Assembly (NCBI RefSeq): GCF_019396345.1
Contig: NZ_JAHKRM010000008.1
Location: 186,001 to 250,000 of the forward strand
DNA: 64,000 bases
DNA from: Nonomuraea guangzhouensis
GTDB lineage: Bacteria > Actinomycetota > Actinomycetes > Streptosporangiales > Streptosporangiaceae
Direction: 5' to 3'
Every line of letters begins with the position of its first letter. The first letter of the stretch is position 1. Shown in pieces: positions 35,868-44,480 of the stretch. A model generated the notes under the pieces. The model was not told the DNA's origin, did no database searches, and was given only the letters and a program-made list of their open reading frames with translations. Both the position numbers and the translations under genes were made by a program.

Positions 35868-36494
35868 TCAGGAACCGTCGAGGCTCGACAGCCCGTTGAC
35901 CGCGATCTCGATCCCTCGCCGACCGGCGATCAGGACGTCCTCGTTGGAGCCGCCCTGCTGCTGGGCGACCAGCCCCGCCACGGAAAGCGCGCCCATGAAG
36001 CCGCCGATCGCCGCGCCCGCCGCCACGGGATCCAGCCCGGGGTAGACCTCGCACAGGGCCGCGGCCAGCAGGGGCTGCCCCTCGAGCATGAGCGTCAGCC
36101 CGCGTGCCCGCAGCGCGGGCTCGGCGAACATCAGCTGCGCCCGCAGCGGCGACAGCGCGAAGTCCAACTCGTCGTCCTCGGCCAGGCTGCCCACCAGGGC
36201 CTCGAACATCCGGCTCAGCAGATCCCCCAGAGGCTCTCCCGGCTTCCGCCCGGCGATCACGTCGAGCATGACCTGCCAGCGCACCTCGACGTCCAGGAAG
36301 AGCACGTCCTCCTTGCTGGCGAAGTACGCGAAGAAGGTCCTGGGCGCCACGTCGGCCGCCGCGGCGATCTCGGCGACGGTGGTCCGCTCGTAGCCTTGCT
36401 CGCCGAACAGCCGCACCGCGGCCTGCAGCAGCGCGCGGCGGGTGCGGACCTTCTTGCGTTCGCGATGACCCTCCACGGGGCCACCATACCGCAT
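35868..36494 (-). CDS. TetR-family regulator next to a P450
   Basis: 208 residues from ATG 36494 (GTG 36476, at VEGHRERKK, is equally plausible). The helix-turn-helix is TRRALLQAAVRLFGEQGYER, then TTVAEIAAAADVAPRTFFAY, followed by FASKEDVLF. It is divergent from the P450 with a ~56-bp spacer containing ATGC-rich repeats, so regulation of that P450 is likely. Confidence 0.9.
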   Translation of the reverse strand: MRYGGPVEGHRERKKVRTRRALLQAAVRLFGEQGYERTTVAEIAAAADVAPRTFFAYFASKEDVLFLDVEVRWQVMLDVIAGRKPGEPLGDLLSRMFEALVGSLAEDDELDFALSPLRAQLMFAEPALRARGLTLMLEGQPLLAAALCEVYPGLDPVAAGAAIGGFMGALSVAGLVAQQQGGSNEDVLIAGRRGIEIAVNGLSSLDGS

Positions 36495-36550
36495 GCTATG
36501 CGTTTATGCATTGGTTGCAATTTCGCAGTCTGTGCGCTTTTCTGGGAAGC

Positions 36551-37738
36551 ATGGAAACCTTAGCTGCGCTGCCGCTCGAGCGGGAGGACCCGTTCGAGCC
36601 GCCTGCCGTACTGAAAGAGCTCCACGGACCGCTGCACCCGATGACCTACGCCGACGGGCGGCCCGGCTGGCTGGTCACCGGCTACACCGAGGCACGCGCG
36701 GTGCTCGACGACCCGCGCTTCAGCAACACCTGGCAGGGCGCCGCGCCGCCGATCAAGGAGCTGATTCCCCCCGAGGGGCTGGCGGATCTGGTGATCCCGC
36801 CCGGCTTCTTCATCGCGATGGACGACCCCGAACACTCCCGCTACCGCAGGCTGCTGACCGGGCACTTCAGCATGCGGAAGATGCGCAGGCTGGAGCCCAG
36901 GATCCAGGAGGTCATCGACGGTCAGCTTGACGAGATGGCCCGTGTGGGAGCTCCCGCGGACCTCGTCCAGGCGTTCGCGCTGCCGGTCCCGTCGCTGGTG
37001 ATCTGCGAGCTGCTCGGCGTCCCGTACGGCGAGCGTTCGCGCTTCCAGGACACCACCGCGCAGGCGGTGAACCTCGACAACTCCATCGAACAACGGGGCG
37101 CCGCGGGCGCCGAGCTGATGGGCTACCTCTCCGAGCTGGTCGGGCGCAAGCGGGCCGAACCCGGCGAAGACCTGCTCAGCGAGCTGGTCACCGGTGGCGA
37201 GCTCAACCACGAGGAGCTCACCGGGGTGGCCACGCTGCTGCTGACCGCCGGGCACGAGACGACCGCGAACATGCTGAGCCTGGGCGCGTTCCTGCTGCTG
37301 TGCCGCCCCGAGCAGGCGGACCTCGTACGCACGGATCCCGGCGTCGCGGAGAGCGCGGTCGAGGAGCTGATGCGCTACCTCAGCATCACGCACGTCGGCC
37401 CGATCCGGGTCGCCAGGGCCGACGTGCCGCTCGCCGGGCGGACCATCAAGGCGGGCGAGACCGTGACGCTCTGCCTCCCGGTCGTCAACCGGGACGCCAC
37501 CCGCTTCCCGGACCCCGACCGCCTCGACGTCACCCGCCAGGCCGGGCAGCAACTGGGCTTCAGCCACGGCATCCACCAGTGCCTGGGCCAGCAGCTGGCC
37601 CGGCTGGAGATGCGGCTGGCCTACCCGGCGCTGCTGCGCCGCTTCCCCACGCTGCGGCTGGCCGTACCGGCCGAGGAGGTGCCGCTGCGGCCGCGGGCCA
37701 CCATCTACGGCGTGTCCGCCCTGCCGGTCACCTGGTAA
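36551..37738 (+). CDS. Cytochrome P450
   Basis: About 395 residues from ATG 36551 (ATG 36506 is in frame). It has I-helix LLLTAGHETTANMLS, ExxR in EELMRYL and the heme loop FSHGIHQCLGQQLAR with its Cys ligand. It resembles the CYP105/107 type of secondary-metabolism or xenobiotic P450s. No ferredoxin is adjacent, unlike the P450 at 26.8-28.0 kb. A remnant macro-domain gene overlaps its 3' end on the other strand. Confidence 0.95.
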   Translation: METLAALPLEREDPFEPPAVLKELHGPLHPMTYADGRPGWLVTGYTEARAVLDDPRFSNTWQGAAPPIKELIPPEGLADLVIPPGFFIAMDDPEHSRYRRLLTGHFSMRKMRRLEPRIQEVIDGQLDEMARVGAPADLVQAFALPVPSLVICELLGVPYGERSRFQDTTAQAVNLDNSIEQRGAAGAELMGYLSELVGRKRAEPGEDLLSELVTGGELNHEELTGVATLLLTAGHETTANMLSLGAFLLLCRPEQADLVRTDPGVAESAVEELMRYLSITHVGPIRVARADVPLAGRTIKAGETVTLCLPVVNRDATRFPDPDRLDVTRQAGQQLGFSHGIHQCLGQQLARLEMRLAYPALLRRFPTLRLAVPAEEVPLRPRATIYGVSALPVTW

Positions 37739-37948
37739 TGGTGCTTGCGGGCACTCGCTGCTCCAGGTCGTAGACGGTCACCGGGATGCCTCGCGTGACG
37801 AGCCGGTGAGCGATGCGCGGTTCGATCCGGTCCCAGGTCCCTCCGGCCAGGCCGCAGCCGATCCGTGGCCGTCGGTGCAAATGTGGCAGATGATGCGCGG
37901 CTCGTTGCCGGCGGGGTCGGTCGCGTCGCCAGTGCGATAGTTGATCAC
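37729..37948 (-). pseudogene. Macro-domain gene remnant with internal deletion
   Basis: Two parts match the intact macro protein at 41253-41744. The N-terminal part reads YRTGDATDPAGNEPRIICHI; the C-terminal part, in another frame, reads PRIGCGLAGGTWDRIEPRIA, then RGIPVTVYDLE. They are joined near 37870, so roughly 95 residues were lost with a frameshift. The upstream hairpin (37972-37988) is retained. It cannot make a folded macro domain. Confidence 0.85.
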
Positions 37949-37971
37949 GGTCTGGACCTTAGGTAGGGGCG

Positions 37972-37988
37972 CCGACAATTCCTGTCGG
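37972..37988. promoter_or_regulatory. Conserved palindrome upstream of macro remnant
   Basis: CCGACA-ATTCC-TGTCGG. The same element, CCGACA-ATCCC-TGTCGG, precedes the intact macro gene at 41768-41784. It could be a shared operator, or it may have been copied along with the gene. Confidence 0.6.
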
Positions 37989-38156
37989 ACGGCAGTCGGG
38001 CGCTCGTCTGCGGTGAATGTCAGAGGTGCATTTCTTCGGGTCGGCGGACCCCGCTGAAAGTTTCAGCAGGGTCCTCGGCTTTGTCCAAGGTCGGGGTGGG
38101 TGCCTGCTTCCAGGCGCTGGGACGCTCTTGCGAGGTAAACCGGTTCAGCAGATTGT

Positions 38157-38170
38157 TGGGAGCGCTCCCA
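38157..38170. promoter_or_regulatory. CebR-type operator upstream of cellulase
   Basis: TGGGAGCGCTCCCA is a perfect 14-bp palindrome identical to the operator of the LacI-family cellobiose regulator CebR/CelR in actinobacteria. It lies 55 bp before the cellulase ATG, placing the gene under cellobiose/cellotriose induction. Confidence 0.92.
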
Positions 38171-38225
38171 AACGGCCGCTTCAAGAAGGCGATGTACCCA
38201 TCGGCTTCGTCACGGAGGACCCCCC

Positions 38226-40010
38226 ATGCCATTCCGCCGGAACCTGTGGCGCAGAGCGTTGACGGCCGCAGCCGCCGTACTGCTGGCCGCATTCGGGCTC
38301 GCCACCGTCCAGAGCGCGGCCGACGCCGCCGTGTCGTGTTCGGCCACCTATACCAAGAGCTGGGACAGCGGCAGCGGGTTCGGCGCCACCATCACGGTGA
38401 CCAACACCGGTGACCCGTTGACCACCTGGGCGCTGAGCTTCGACTTCCCCAACAATCAGGTGATCACCCAGATGTGGGAAGGCGTACCCACCCCGGCGAC
38501 GCCCACCCCGGCGGGCGCGGTCATCACCATCAACCCGGTCTCGTACAACGCCGGCAAGCCCACCGGGGCGACCTGGACTCTCGGCTTCAACGGCACCTAC
38601 ACCGGGGGCGTCAACAACAACCCGCCCAGCGTCTCGTGCACCGGCAACGGTGCCGGCGGGACGCAGCAGGCTCTGGTGGCCTCCTCCACCAGCGTGAACG
38701 TGCCCGAGGGCGGGACCGGCGGCTTCACGGTCCGCCTGCAGTCCCAGCCGACCGGCAACGTGACGGTCACCAGCACCGCGGGCACCGGCGACAGCAACAT
38801 CACCGTGACCGGCGGCGCCACCCTGACCTTCACCTCGTCCAACTGGAACACCCCGCAGACGGTGACATTGAGCGCTTCGGAGGACAGCGACACCACGAAC
38901 GGCACCCGGCCGATCACCGTGGCGTCCAGCGGCTTGACGTCGGTGACGGTGAACGCCACCGAGGCCGACAACGACGGCAGCACAGGGGGCGCGGCACCCG
39001 CTCTGCACGTCTCCGGGAACCGCCTGGTCACCGCCGCCGGCGCCACCTACCGTCTGCTGGGCGTCAACCGGGCCAGCGGCGAGTTCGCCTGCGTGCAGGG
39101 CAAGGGCATGTGGGACAGCGGCCCCGTGGACCAGGCCTCGGTCGACGCGATGAAGGCCTGGAACATCCACGCGGTCCGGATCCCGCTGAACGAGGAGTGC
39201 TGGAACGGCACCAACGGCACACCCAGCGGCGCCACGTACCAGCAGAACGTCAAAACCTACGTGAACCTGCTGGTCGCCAACGGCATCACGCCGATCGTGG
39301 AGATGCACTGGAACTACGGCCTGTACACCGGCCAGGGCGCCGGTTGCTCGGACACCACGGCGACCTGTCAGAAGCCGATGCCCGACGCCCAGTACGCGCC
39401 GACGTTCTGGACCGGGGTGGCCAATGCCTTCAAGGGCAACAACGCGGTCGTCTTCGACCTGTTCAACGAGCCCTACCCGGACGCGGCCGCGAACTGGGAC
39501 GCCACCGCCGGCTGGAAGTGCTGGCGCGACGGCGGCACCTGCACCGGCATCGGCTACCCGGTGGCCGGCATGCAGTCGCTGGTCAACACGGTACGCGCCA
39601 CCGGCGCCACCAATGTGATCATGCTCGGCGGGCTGGCGTGGTCCAACGATCTGAGCCAGTGGCTGACGTACAAGCCGACCGACTCGACCGGCAACCTGAT
39701 GGCCGCCTGGCACACCTACAACTTCAACACCTGCTCCAACACCGCCTGCTGGAACAGCCAGGTCGGCGCCGTCGCGGCACAGGTCCCGGTGCACGCCGGT
39801 GAGATCGGCCAGAACTCCTGCGCCCACGACTACATCGACCAGGTGATGAGCTGGGCCGACGCGCACGGCGTCGGGTACACGGCCTGGACCTGGAACCCAT
39901 GGGGCTGCAGCCAGGGCAACGTGCTCATCACCGACTACAACGGCACCCCCACCAGCACGTACGGCGAGGGCTTCAAAGCGCACCTGCTCACCCAGAACCC
40001 GCTCTCTTAG
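38226..40010 (+). CDS. Secreted GH5 cellulase with N-terminal CBM2
   Basis: 594 residues. Signal peptide ~1-35 (RALTAAAAVLLAAFGLATVQ). CBM2 follows at ~36-138, with bracketing cysteines in VSCSATYTKSW and SVSCTG and the surface Trp in TWALSFDFPNNQ. Then comes a Calx-beta-like domain (~145-250, SVNVPEGGTGGFTVRLQSQP). The GH5 catalytic domain is at ~260-590, with acid/base Glu415 in FDLFNEPYP and nucleophile Glu526 in VHAGEIGQN. It cleaves internal beta-1,4-glucan links outside the cell. The CebR box upstream shows control by cello-oligosaccharides. It is followed by a hairpin terminator and the CBM2 esterase. Confidence 0.93.
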   Translation: MPFRRNLWRRALTAAAAVLLAAFGLATVQSAADAAVSCSATYTKSWDSGSGFGATITVTNTGDPLTTWALSFDFPNNQVITQMWEGVPTPATPTPAGAVITINPVSYNAGKPTGATWTLGFNGTYTGGVNNNPPSVSCTGNGAGGTQQALVASSTSVNVPEGGTGGFTVRLQSQPTGNVTVTSTAGTGDSNITVTGGATLTFTSSNWNTPQTVTLSASEDSDTTNGTRPITVASSGLTSVTVNATEADNDGSTGGAAPALHVSGNRLVTAAGATYRLLGVNRASGEFACVQGKGMWDSGPVDQASVDAMKAWNIHAVRIPLNEECWNGTNGTPSGATYQQNVKTYVNLLVANGITPIVEMHWNYGLYTGQGAGCSDTTATCQKPMPDAQYAPTFWTGVANAFKGNNAVVFDLFNEPYPDAAANWDATAGWKCWRDGGTCTGIGYPVAGMQSLVNTVRATGATNVIMLGGLAWSNDLSQWLTYKPTDSTGNLMAAWHTYNFNTCSNTACWNSQVGAVAAQVPVHAGEIGQNSCAHDYIDQVMSWADAHGVGYTAWTWNPWGCSQGNVLITDYNGTPTSTYGEGFKAHLLTQNPLS

Positions 40011-40017
40011 AACCACC

Positions 40018-40049
40018 CGGCCGGGTCCGTCATCTGGCGGGCCCGGCCG
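40018..40049 (+). terminator. Hairpin after the cellulase gene
   Basis: CGGCCGGGTCCG pairs with CGGGCCCGGCCG (one G-T pair) around an 8-nt loop, 7 bp after the stop. There is no T run, as is common in GC-rich actinobacteria. Confidence 0.65.
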
Positions 40050-40130
40050 CGCCGCCGGGAGACTGGAACAGGTCCACGCGTCGAGGCGGCCAAGCCGGAT
40101 TCCGTCGGTCGTCTCTACCAGGAGCCACTC

Positions 40131-41195
40131 ATGCGCCGCAGATCCCACCTGTACGCCGTCCTCGTCGCGCTCCTCGTGGCGGTCGCCTTCGGTGTCGCCC
40201 TGCCCGCGCTGTCGGCGACCGCGCCCGTCCGCATCATGCCGCTCGGAGACTCCATCACCGCCGGACCCGGCTGCTGGCGCGCCCAGCTCTGGCACCACTT
40301 GCAGACAGCCGGATACACGAACATCGACTTCGTCGGCAGCGTCCCCGACGGCGGCTGCAACTACGGGTACTCGTACGACGGCGACAACGAGGGCCACGGC
40401 GGCTACGCCGCGACCGGCATCGCCGACCAGAACCAACTACCGCCGTGGCTGAACGCGGCCAAACCCGACATCGTCCTCATGCACCTGGGCACCAACGACA
40501 TGTGGGGCGGCTTCATCCCCACCGCTACCGTCCTCGCCGCATACACCAAGCTGGTCGGCCAGATGCGGGCCAGCAACCCCAACATGAAGATCATCGTGGC
40601 CAAGATCATCCCCATGGACCCGTCCGGCTGCCCCACCTGCGCGGCCGATGTGGTGGCACTGGACAACGCGATCCCGGGCTGGGCCGCCGGCCTCACCACC
40701 GCACAGTCACCCATCGTCGTCGCCGACCTGTGGACCGGCTTCAACGCGGCCACCGACACCGGCGATGGAGTCCACCCCAACGACGCCGGTTTCCAGAAGA
40801 TGGCCGACCGCTGGTACCCGCCGCTCGCGCAGGTGCTCAACGGCGTGACCCCGCCGACCTCCCCCACCCCGTCGGTGACCCCGCCGCCGGCCCGGTGTAC
40901 CGCCACCTACAAGGTGATCTCCCAGTGGGGCGGCGCCTTCCAAGGCGAGATCTCGGTGAAGAACGACTCCTCAACCGCCTCCTCCGCCTGGACGACCACC
41001 TTCACCTTCGCCAACGGCCAGCAGATCAACCAATCCTGGAACACCACACTCACCCAGAACGGAGCCACCGTCACCGCACGGAACGCGACCTACAACGGCA
41101 ACCTGGCGGTCGGCGCGTCCACGACTTTCGGCTTCACCGCCACCTGGAACAACACCACCAACGCGCTGCCCCAGGTGAGCTGCTCACTCGGTTGA
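40131..41195 (+). CDS. Secreted SGNH (CE3-like) esterase with C-terminal CBM2
   Basis: 354 residues with AGGAG before ATG 40131. Signal peptide ~1-30 (HLYAVLVALLVAVAFGVALP). The SGNH hydrolase domain has Ser41 in MPLGDSITAG, an HLGTNDMW block and a C-terminal GDGVHPND with the Asp-His pair. The wording around GDSITAGPGCWRAQLW is like CE3 acetylxylan esterases. A TPPTSPTPS linker leads to a CBM2 (~255-354, CTATYKVISQWGGAFQGEIS). It probably deacetylates plant xylan and works with the upstream cellulase. Confidence 0.92.
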   Translation: MRRRSHLYAVLVALLVAVAFGVALPALSATAPVRIMPLGDSITAGPGCWRAQLWHHLQTAGYTNIDFVGSVPDGGCNYGYSYDGDNEGHGGYAATGIADQNQLPPWLNAAKPDIVLMHLGTNDMWGGFIPTATVLAAYTKLVGQMRASNPNMKIIVAKIIPMDPSGCPTCAADVVALDNAIPGWAAGLTTAQSPIVVADLWTGFNAATDTGDGVHPNDAGFQKMADRWYPPLAQVLNGVTPPTSPTPSVTPPPARCTATYKVISQWGGAFQGEISVKNDSSTASSAWTTTFTFANGQQINQSWNTTLTQNGATVTARNATYNGNLAVGASTTFGFTATWNNTTNALPQVSCSLG

Positions 41196-41252
41196 GCACA
41201 TCTTGGTTCGTCTCCCTGGACATTCGTCTGCGGGGAAGGAGCGCCGCGCCTG

Positions 41253-41744
41253 TCACGGTGAGTGATCGACGATAGGAGCGCCTTCCAGGTCGTAGACGGT
41301 CACGGGGATGCCTTGCGCAATGAGTCGGTTGGCGATGAGCGGTTCGATCCGGTCCCAGGTCCCGCCGGCCAGACCGCAGCCGATCCGTGGCATATGCAGG
41401 CTCGCGCCGAGTTCGATGGCGTTGGCGGCGACAACTTCCAAACCGCGGTCGACCGCGTCGTAGCGGATGGGCGGCCCATCTGTGGTGGGCCGGATGCCGT
41501 GCTGGCCGATCATGTTCGCCACCCACAAGGACTCCTCGACCTGAACCAGTCGCACCTGGCCCAGCTCGAATCCCGCACCTGAGCGGTGCCAGGCGCGAAA
41601 CTCGGCCTCGGGTTCCGGCCAGCGGCGGGAGATGGCCAGGACGAATCCGCGGCCCCAGCCGCCAATGTCGTTGCACACGTGGCAGATGATGCGCGGCTCG
41701 TTGCCGACGGGGTCGGTCGCGTCGCCCGTGAGATAGGTGATCAC
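41253..41744 (-). CDS. Macro-domain (ADP-ribose-binding) protein, intact copy
   Basis: About 163 residues from GTG 41744, where family members usually begin (ITYLTGDATDPVGNEPRIIC); the frame is open to 41795. ICHVCNDIGGWGRGFVLAIS and PRIGCGLAGGTWDRIEPLI are the ADP-ribose binding loops. These small macro proteins hydrolyse ADP-ribose adducts or related metabolites. A broken second copy lies at 37729-37948 in the same orientation, on the other side of the cellulase/esterase pair. Confidence 0.88.
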   Translation of the reverse strand: MITYLTGDATDPVGNEPRIICHVCNDIGGWGRGFVLAISRRWPEPEAEFRAWHRSGAGFELGQVRLVQVEESLWVANMIGQHGIRPTTDGPPIRYDAVDRGLEVVAANAIELGASLHMPRIGCGLAGGTWDRIEPLIANRLIAQGIPVTVYDLEGAPIVDHSP

Positions 41745-41767
41745 AGCCTGGACCCTAGGCAGGGAGG

Positions 41768-41784
41768 CCGACAATCCCTGTCGG
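41768..41784. promoter_or_regulatory. Conserved palindrome upstream of intact macro gene
   Basis: CCGACA-ATCCC-TGTCGG, partner of 37972-37988. Retention in both copies fits a regulatory role or simple co-duplication. Confidence 0.6.
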
Positions 41785-41812
41785 ACCGGCGCCACTGTCC
41801 GTCGTGCTGGTC

Positions 41813-42037
41813 TCAGCGTGCTTGGCCCAGCAGGATCCGTTGGAAGAGGCAGTCGGCGGCAGCTGTTAGCAGCCAGTCGGTCTCATGCATGACCGGATCG
41901 TCGTTGCCTCGGATGGTCCTGCGGATGAACGCCTGTCCGGCCGCGTGACAGAGTTCGAAGAGCGTCAACCGGCACTCGCAGCTGTGCCGGGTCACCCGTA
42001 CGCGATGAGTGCGGTTCGCCGGTGGATACCAGGTCAA
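41813..42037 (-). CDS. Small conserved hypothetical protein
   Basis: About 74 residues, opening with a TTG at 42037 that is uncertain. The sequence CECRLTLFELCHAAGQAFIR, then RTIRGNDDPVMHETDWLLTA and a final RILLGQAR, resembles small actinobacterial proteins often found near XRE or GntR regulators. Three of its cysteines cluster, but no metal motif is certain. No function is assigned. It is divergent from the solo GntR gene. Confidence 0.5.
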   Translation of the reverse strand: MTWYPPANRTHRVRVTRHSCECRLTLFELCHAAGQAFIRRTIRGNDDPVMHETDWLLTAAADCLFQRILLGQAR

Positions 42038-42200
42038 GTGCTCGTGTACGGCCGACAGCGGCGCGGGATCGGCCCGTGGAAGGGCCAGAGTTCGGCCATG
42101 TCAGGCCGTCCGTCCCTCAAAGATCTCGACCAGGTTGCGCCGTGTCACTTCCCCATACCTCACCATAGGGAATCAGGGTTCACCCTGGGTATTTCCGGTT

Positions 42201-42228
42201 CAGTACGGGGATCTACCGTTCTGTACTG
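42201..42228. promoter_or_regulatory. Inverted repeat at the GntR start
   Basis: CAGTAC (42201-42206) and GTACTG (42223-42228) are inverted arms with 16 bp between. The right arm reaches the GTG start codon, consistent with autorepression. The spacer 42038-42227 holds no other gene. Confidence 0.45.
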
Positions 42229-42476
42229 TGATCGAGTGGCGTCTCAATCAGCCCAAGTGGCTTCAGGTGGCGGACATCATCAAGGAACGGATCGCCGGCG
42301 GCGAGTACCTGGTCGATACGCCGGTGCCCAGCGAGCATCAGATCGTTCAAGAGTTCGGCGTCGCCCGCGGCACCGCCCGCAAGGTTCTGGAACGTCTCCG
42401 TGGAGAGGGCATCATCTACTCCGTACGTGGCCTCGGCTCCTTCGTGGCACCCTCAGACAAGCCCGGCGAGGAGTAA
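42228..42476 (+). CDS. Solo GntR-type winged-helix regulator without effector domain
   Basis: 82 residues from GTG 42228. It consists only of the GntR DNA-binding domain: WLQVADIIKERIAGGEYLVD, then PVPSEHQIVQEFGVARGTAR and KVLERLRGEGIIYSVRGLGS. Ordinary GntR proteins add a ligand domain of 130 or more residues. Such short forms occur near integrative plasmids and bldD/whi-like clusters. The stop is followed by a 105-bp spacer before the XRE gene. Confidence 0.8.
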   Translation: MIEWRLNQPKWLQVADIIKERIAGGEYLVDTPVPSEHQIVQEFGVARGTARKVLERLRGEGIIYSVRGLGSFVAPSDKPGEE

Positions 42477-42581
42477 CTCGGCGCCGTGGACAGACCACCT
42501 GGGAAACTACGGGTACGGCTTCGTGATGTTGTGGCCGTGCACTGAAAACAGGAGCGCCAAGAGCTTCGAAAGGCAGGTGTG

Positions 42582-42890
42582 ATGGCCGGCTACCACACCC
42601 GCTGGGTGCGCCCTGAGCCGCAGGCGGACGATCCCGAGCGGATCGCGATCCGCGAGGCGCTGGTCTTCGGCAAGGCTCTGTACGACCGGCGGACCGCCCT
42701 CGGCCTGACCGTCGCGGAACTCGCCCAGCGAGCGGGCATGACCGTCGATGAGATCGAGTGCATCGAGGAGGGCGGCACCGCGCCCACGGTCGCGCTGCTC
42801 CGGCTTCTCGCCGCTGCTCTCGACGCGGATGTCCGGCTCACTTCTGGGCACGATCTCGGCTCCCTATGGTTCGAGGCCCACGCGGCCTGA
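42582..42890 (+). CDS. XRE-family HTH regulator (antitoxin-like)
   Basis: 102 residues from ATG 42582 with AGGCAGG before it. The HTH is TVAELAQRAGMTVDEIECIE, then EGGTAPTVALLRLLAAALDA, followed by a short tail. It is just upstream of the Wadjet operon (70 bp), so it could control it. No toxin gene is recognisable in the 105 bp before it. Confidence 0.8.
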   Translation: MAGYHTRWVRPEPQADDPERIAIREALVFGKALYDRRTALGLTVAELAQRAGMTVDEIECIEEGGTAPTVALLRLLAAALDADVRLTSGHDLGSLWFEAHAA

Positions 42891-42936
42891 CCGGAGACAG
42901 ACACGACCGACAGCGGAAATCCCGGTTTGGCGCGGA

Positions 42937-42965
42937 GGACATGAGGGACACTTGGCCTCATGTCC
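42937..42965 (+). promoter_or_regulatory. Perfect inverted repeat covering the JetA start codon
   Basis: GGACATGAGG (42937-42946) and CCTCATGTCC (42956-42965) form a 10-bp perfect stem with a 9-nt loop. The JetA ATG (42960-42962) is inside the right arm. It could be a repressor site or an RNA hairpin hiding the start. Confidence 0.75.
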
Positions 42966-44480
42966 TCGCCGACCCAGGAGCCCCAGCCTTTCGCGCATCT
43001 GAGCGCGCCGAACGCCGCTCTCTACCGCGAGGTGCTCCGCACCTTCGTCAGCGCCAAGGAGCGGTTCATCGTGCACCTGCGGCCCGAGGACGTGGCCGTC
43101 GAGCTGCGGCGCGACAGTGACGAGCAGTTGGCCGGCGCGCTGGACAAGCTCGTGGAGTGGGGCAACCTGCGCGCCGACGCCGACACCGGCCGGGTCACCA
43201 CGGTCGAGGAGTTTCACCGCAAACGGCTGCTGTTCCAGCTCACCCAGGCCGGTCAGGCCGCCGAGCAGGCCATCGCGTTCTACGAGGAGGCGATCGGGCG
43301 GCGCGGCTCGCTGCAGTCGGTGGCGCTGGCCGACATCGCCGAGCAACTGCAGTCGCTGGCCCTGCTTGCCGGGGAGGACGAGCCCGACCCCGCCAGGGTC
43401 CACCTGCTGTTGCTGTCGTTGGCCGAGCGGTTCTCCTCGCTGGCCGACAACGCACAGGCGTTCATGGCGTCACTGCGGCGGGCCATCGACTTCTCCGACG
43501 GCGACGTGGACGGGTTCGTCGCCTACAAGGAGCGGCTGATCGACTACATCAACCGGTTCATCGCCGACCTGGCCAACTCGGGTGCGCGCATCGCGGCGCT
43601 GCTCGTCGAGCTGGAAGGCAGCGATCATGAGCGGCTCCTGGTGCTGGCCGCCCAGCGTGAGGCCGCCGACGCGGTGCCGGACGGGGCGGATCAGGGGCAG
43701 GCCCAGGAGAAGGCGCTCGGCTCGTGGCGGAACCGCTGGCGCGGGCTGACGGACTGGTTCGTCTCCCAGGACGCCGGTCACCCTTCGCAGGCCCGGCTGC
43801 TGCGGCAGGCGGCGGTGACCGCGATCAAGCAGCTCATCGACACGGTCGGGCTGCTCAACGAACGGCGGGCCGGCCGCTCCGATCGTACGGCCGACTTCCG
43901 TACGCTGGCCCGCTGGTTCGCCGAGGCGCCCGACGAGGCGTCCATGCACCGGCTGTGGCGGGCGGCGTTCGGGTTGACCTCGGCCCGGCACCTGAGCGTC
44001 ACCGCGTCCACGCTGGAGGAATGGCAGGACGTCCCGGCCGCCACGCCCTGGGCGCAGGCGCCGCCGATCAGAATCTCGCCGCAGTTGCGCCGTACCGGCT
44101 CGTATGAGCGGCGGGGCAAGCCGAACAAGGTGACCGACCGCACGCGGGCCCGCCGCCTGCTGCTGGAGCAGGCCGAGCGTGAGGCGGCCGAGACCGCCGC
44201 GGCGCGGGCGCGGCTGCGTACGGACGGCCCGGTGCTGCTGTCGGAGCTGGAGGTGCTCGACCCGCGCGCGTTCCGGCTCTTCCTCGGTCTGCTGGGCGAC
44301 GCGCTGGCCGCGCGGCACCCGGACGACGCCGAGGTGAAGACCGTGACGAGCGACGGCTCTCTTGAGGTACGGCTGGCGCTGGTGCCCGGCGGCGACCTGG
44401 TCGAGATCCGTACCGACGACGGCGTACTGACCGGGCCGGAGCACATCATCGAGATCACCGACCTGATGGTGGCGCCGTGA
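42960..44480 (+). CDS. jetA: JetA of type III Wadjet (DUF2397/TIGR02677)
   Basis: 506 residues. ATG 42960 is the only in-frame start after a TGA at 42942. The N-terminus FAHLSAPNAALYREVLRTFV and winged-helix-like LAGALDKLVEWGNLRADADT are typical of TIGR02677. A long helical part and a C-terminal ITDLMVAP follow. In type III Wadjet (DUF2397, DUF2398, SbcC-like ATPase, DUF2399) this protein is the kleisin-like subunit of an SMC-type complex that finds and cleaves circular plasmid DNA. The stop overlaps the jetB start by 4 nt. Confidence 0.88.
   Translation: MSSPTQEPQPFAHLSAPNAALYREVLRTFVSAKERFIVHLRPEDVAVELRRDSDEQLAGALDKLVEWGNLRADADTGRVTTVEEFHRKRLLFQLTQAGQAAEQAIAFYEEAIGRRGSLQSVALADIAEQLQSLALLAGEDEPDPARVHLLLLSLAERFSSLADNAQAFMASLRRAIDFSDGDVDGFVAYKERLIDYINRFIADLANSGARIAALLVELEGSDHERLLVLAAQREAADAVPDGADQGQAQEKALGSWRNRWRGLTDWFVSQDAGHPSQARLLRQAAVTAIKQLIDTVGLLNERRAGRSDRTADFRTLARWFAEAPDEASMHRLWRAAFGLTSARHLSVTASTLEEWQDVPAATPWAQAPPIRISPQLRRTGSYERRGKPNKVTDRTRARRLLLEQAEREAAETAAARARLRTDGPVLLSELEVLDPRAFRLFLGLLGDALAARHPDDAEVKTVTSDGSLEVRLALVPGGDLVEIRTDDGVLTGPEHIIEITDLMVAP

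Noticed and set aside
42477..42581. HigB-type toxin before the XRE gene
   Set aside because: Short frames here do not show a RelE/HigB fold or length; only a weak resemblance at the end.
42941..43120. ATG at 42941 with a good GGAGG site as a separate small gene
   Set aside because: The resulting peptide is a shifted reading of JetA and the upstream hairpin, without homology; JetA itself is clear from 42960.
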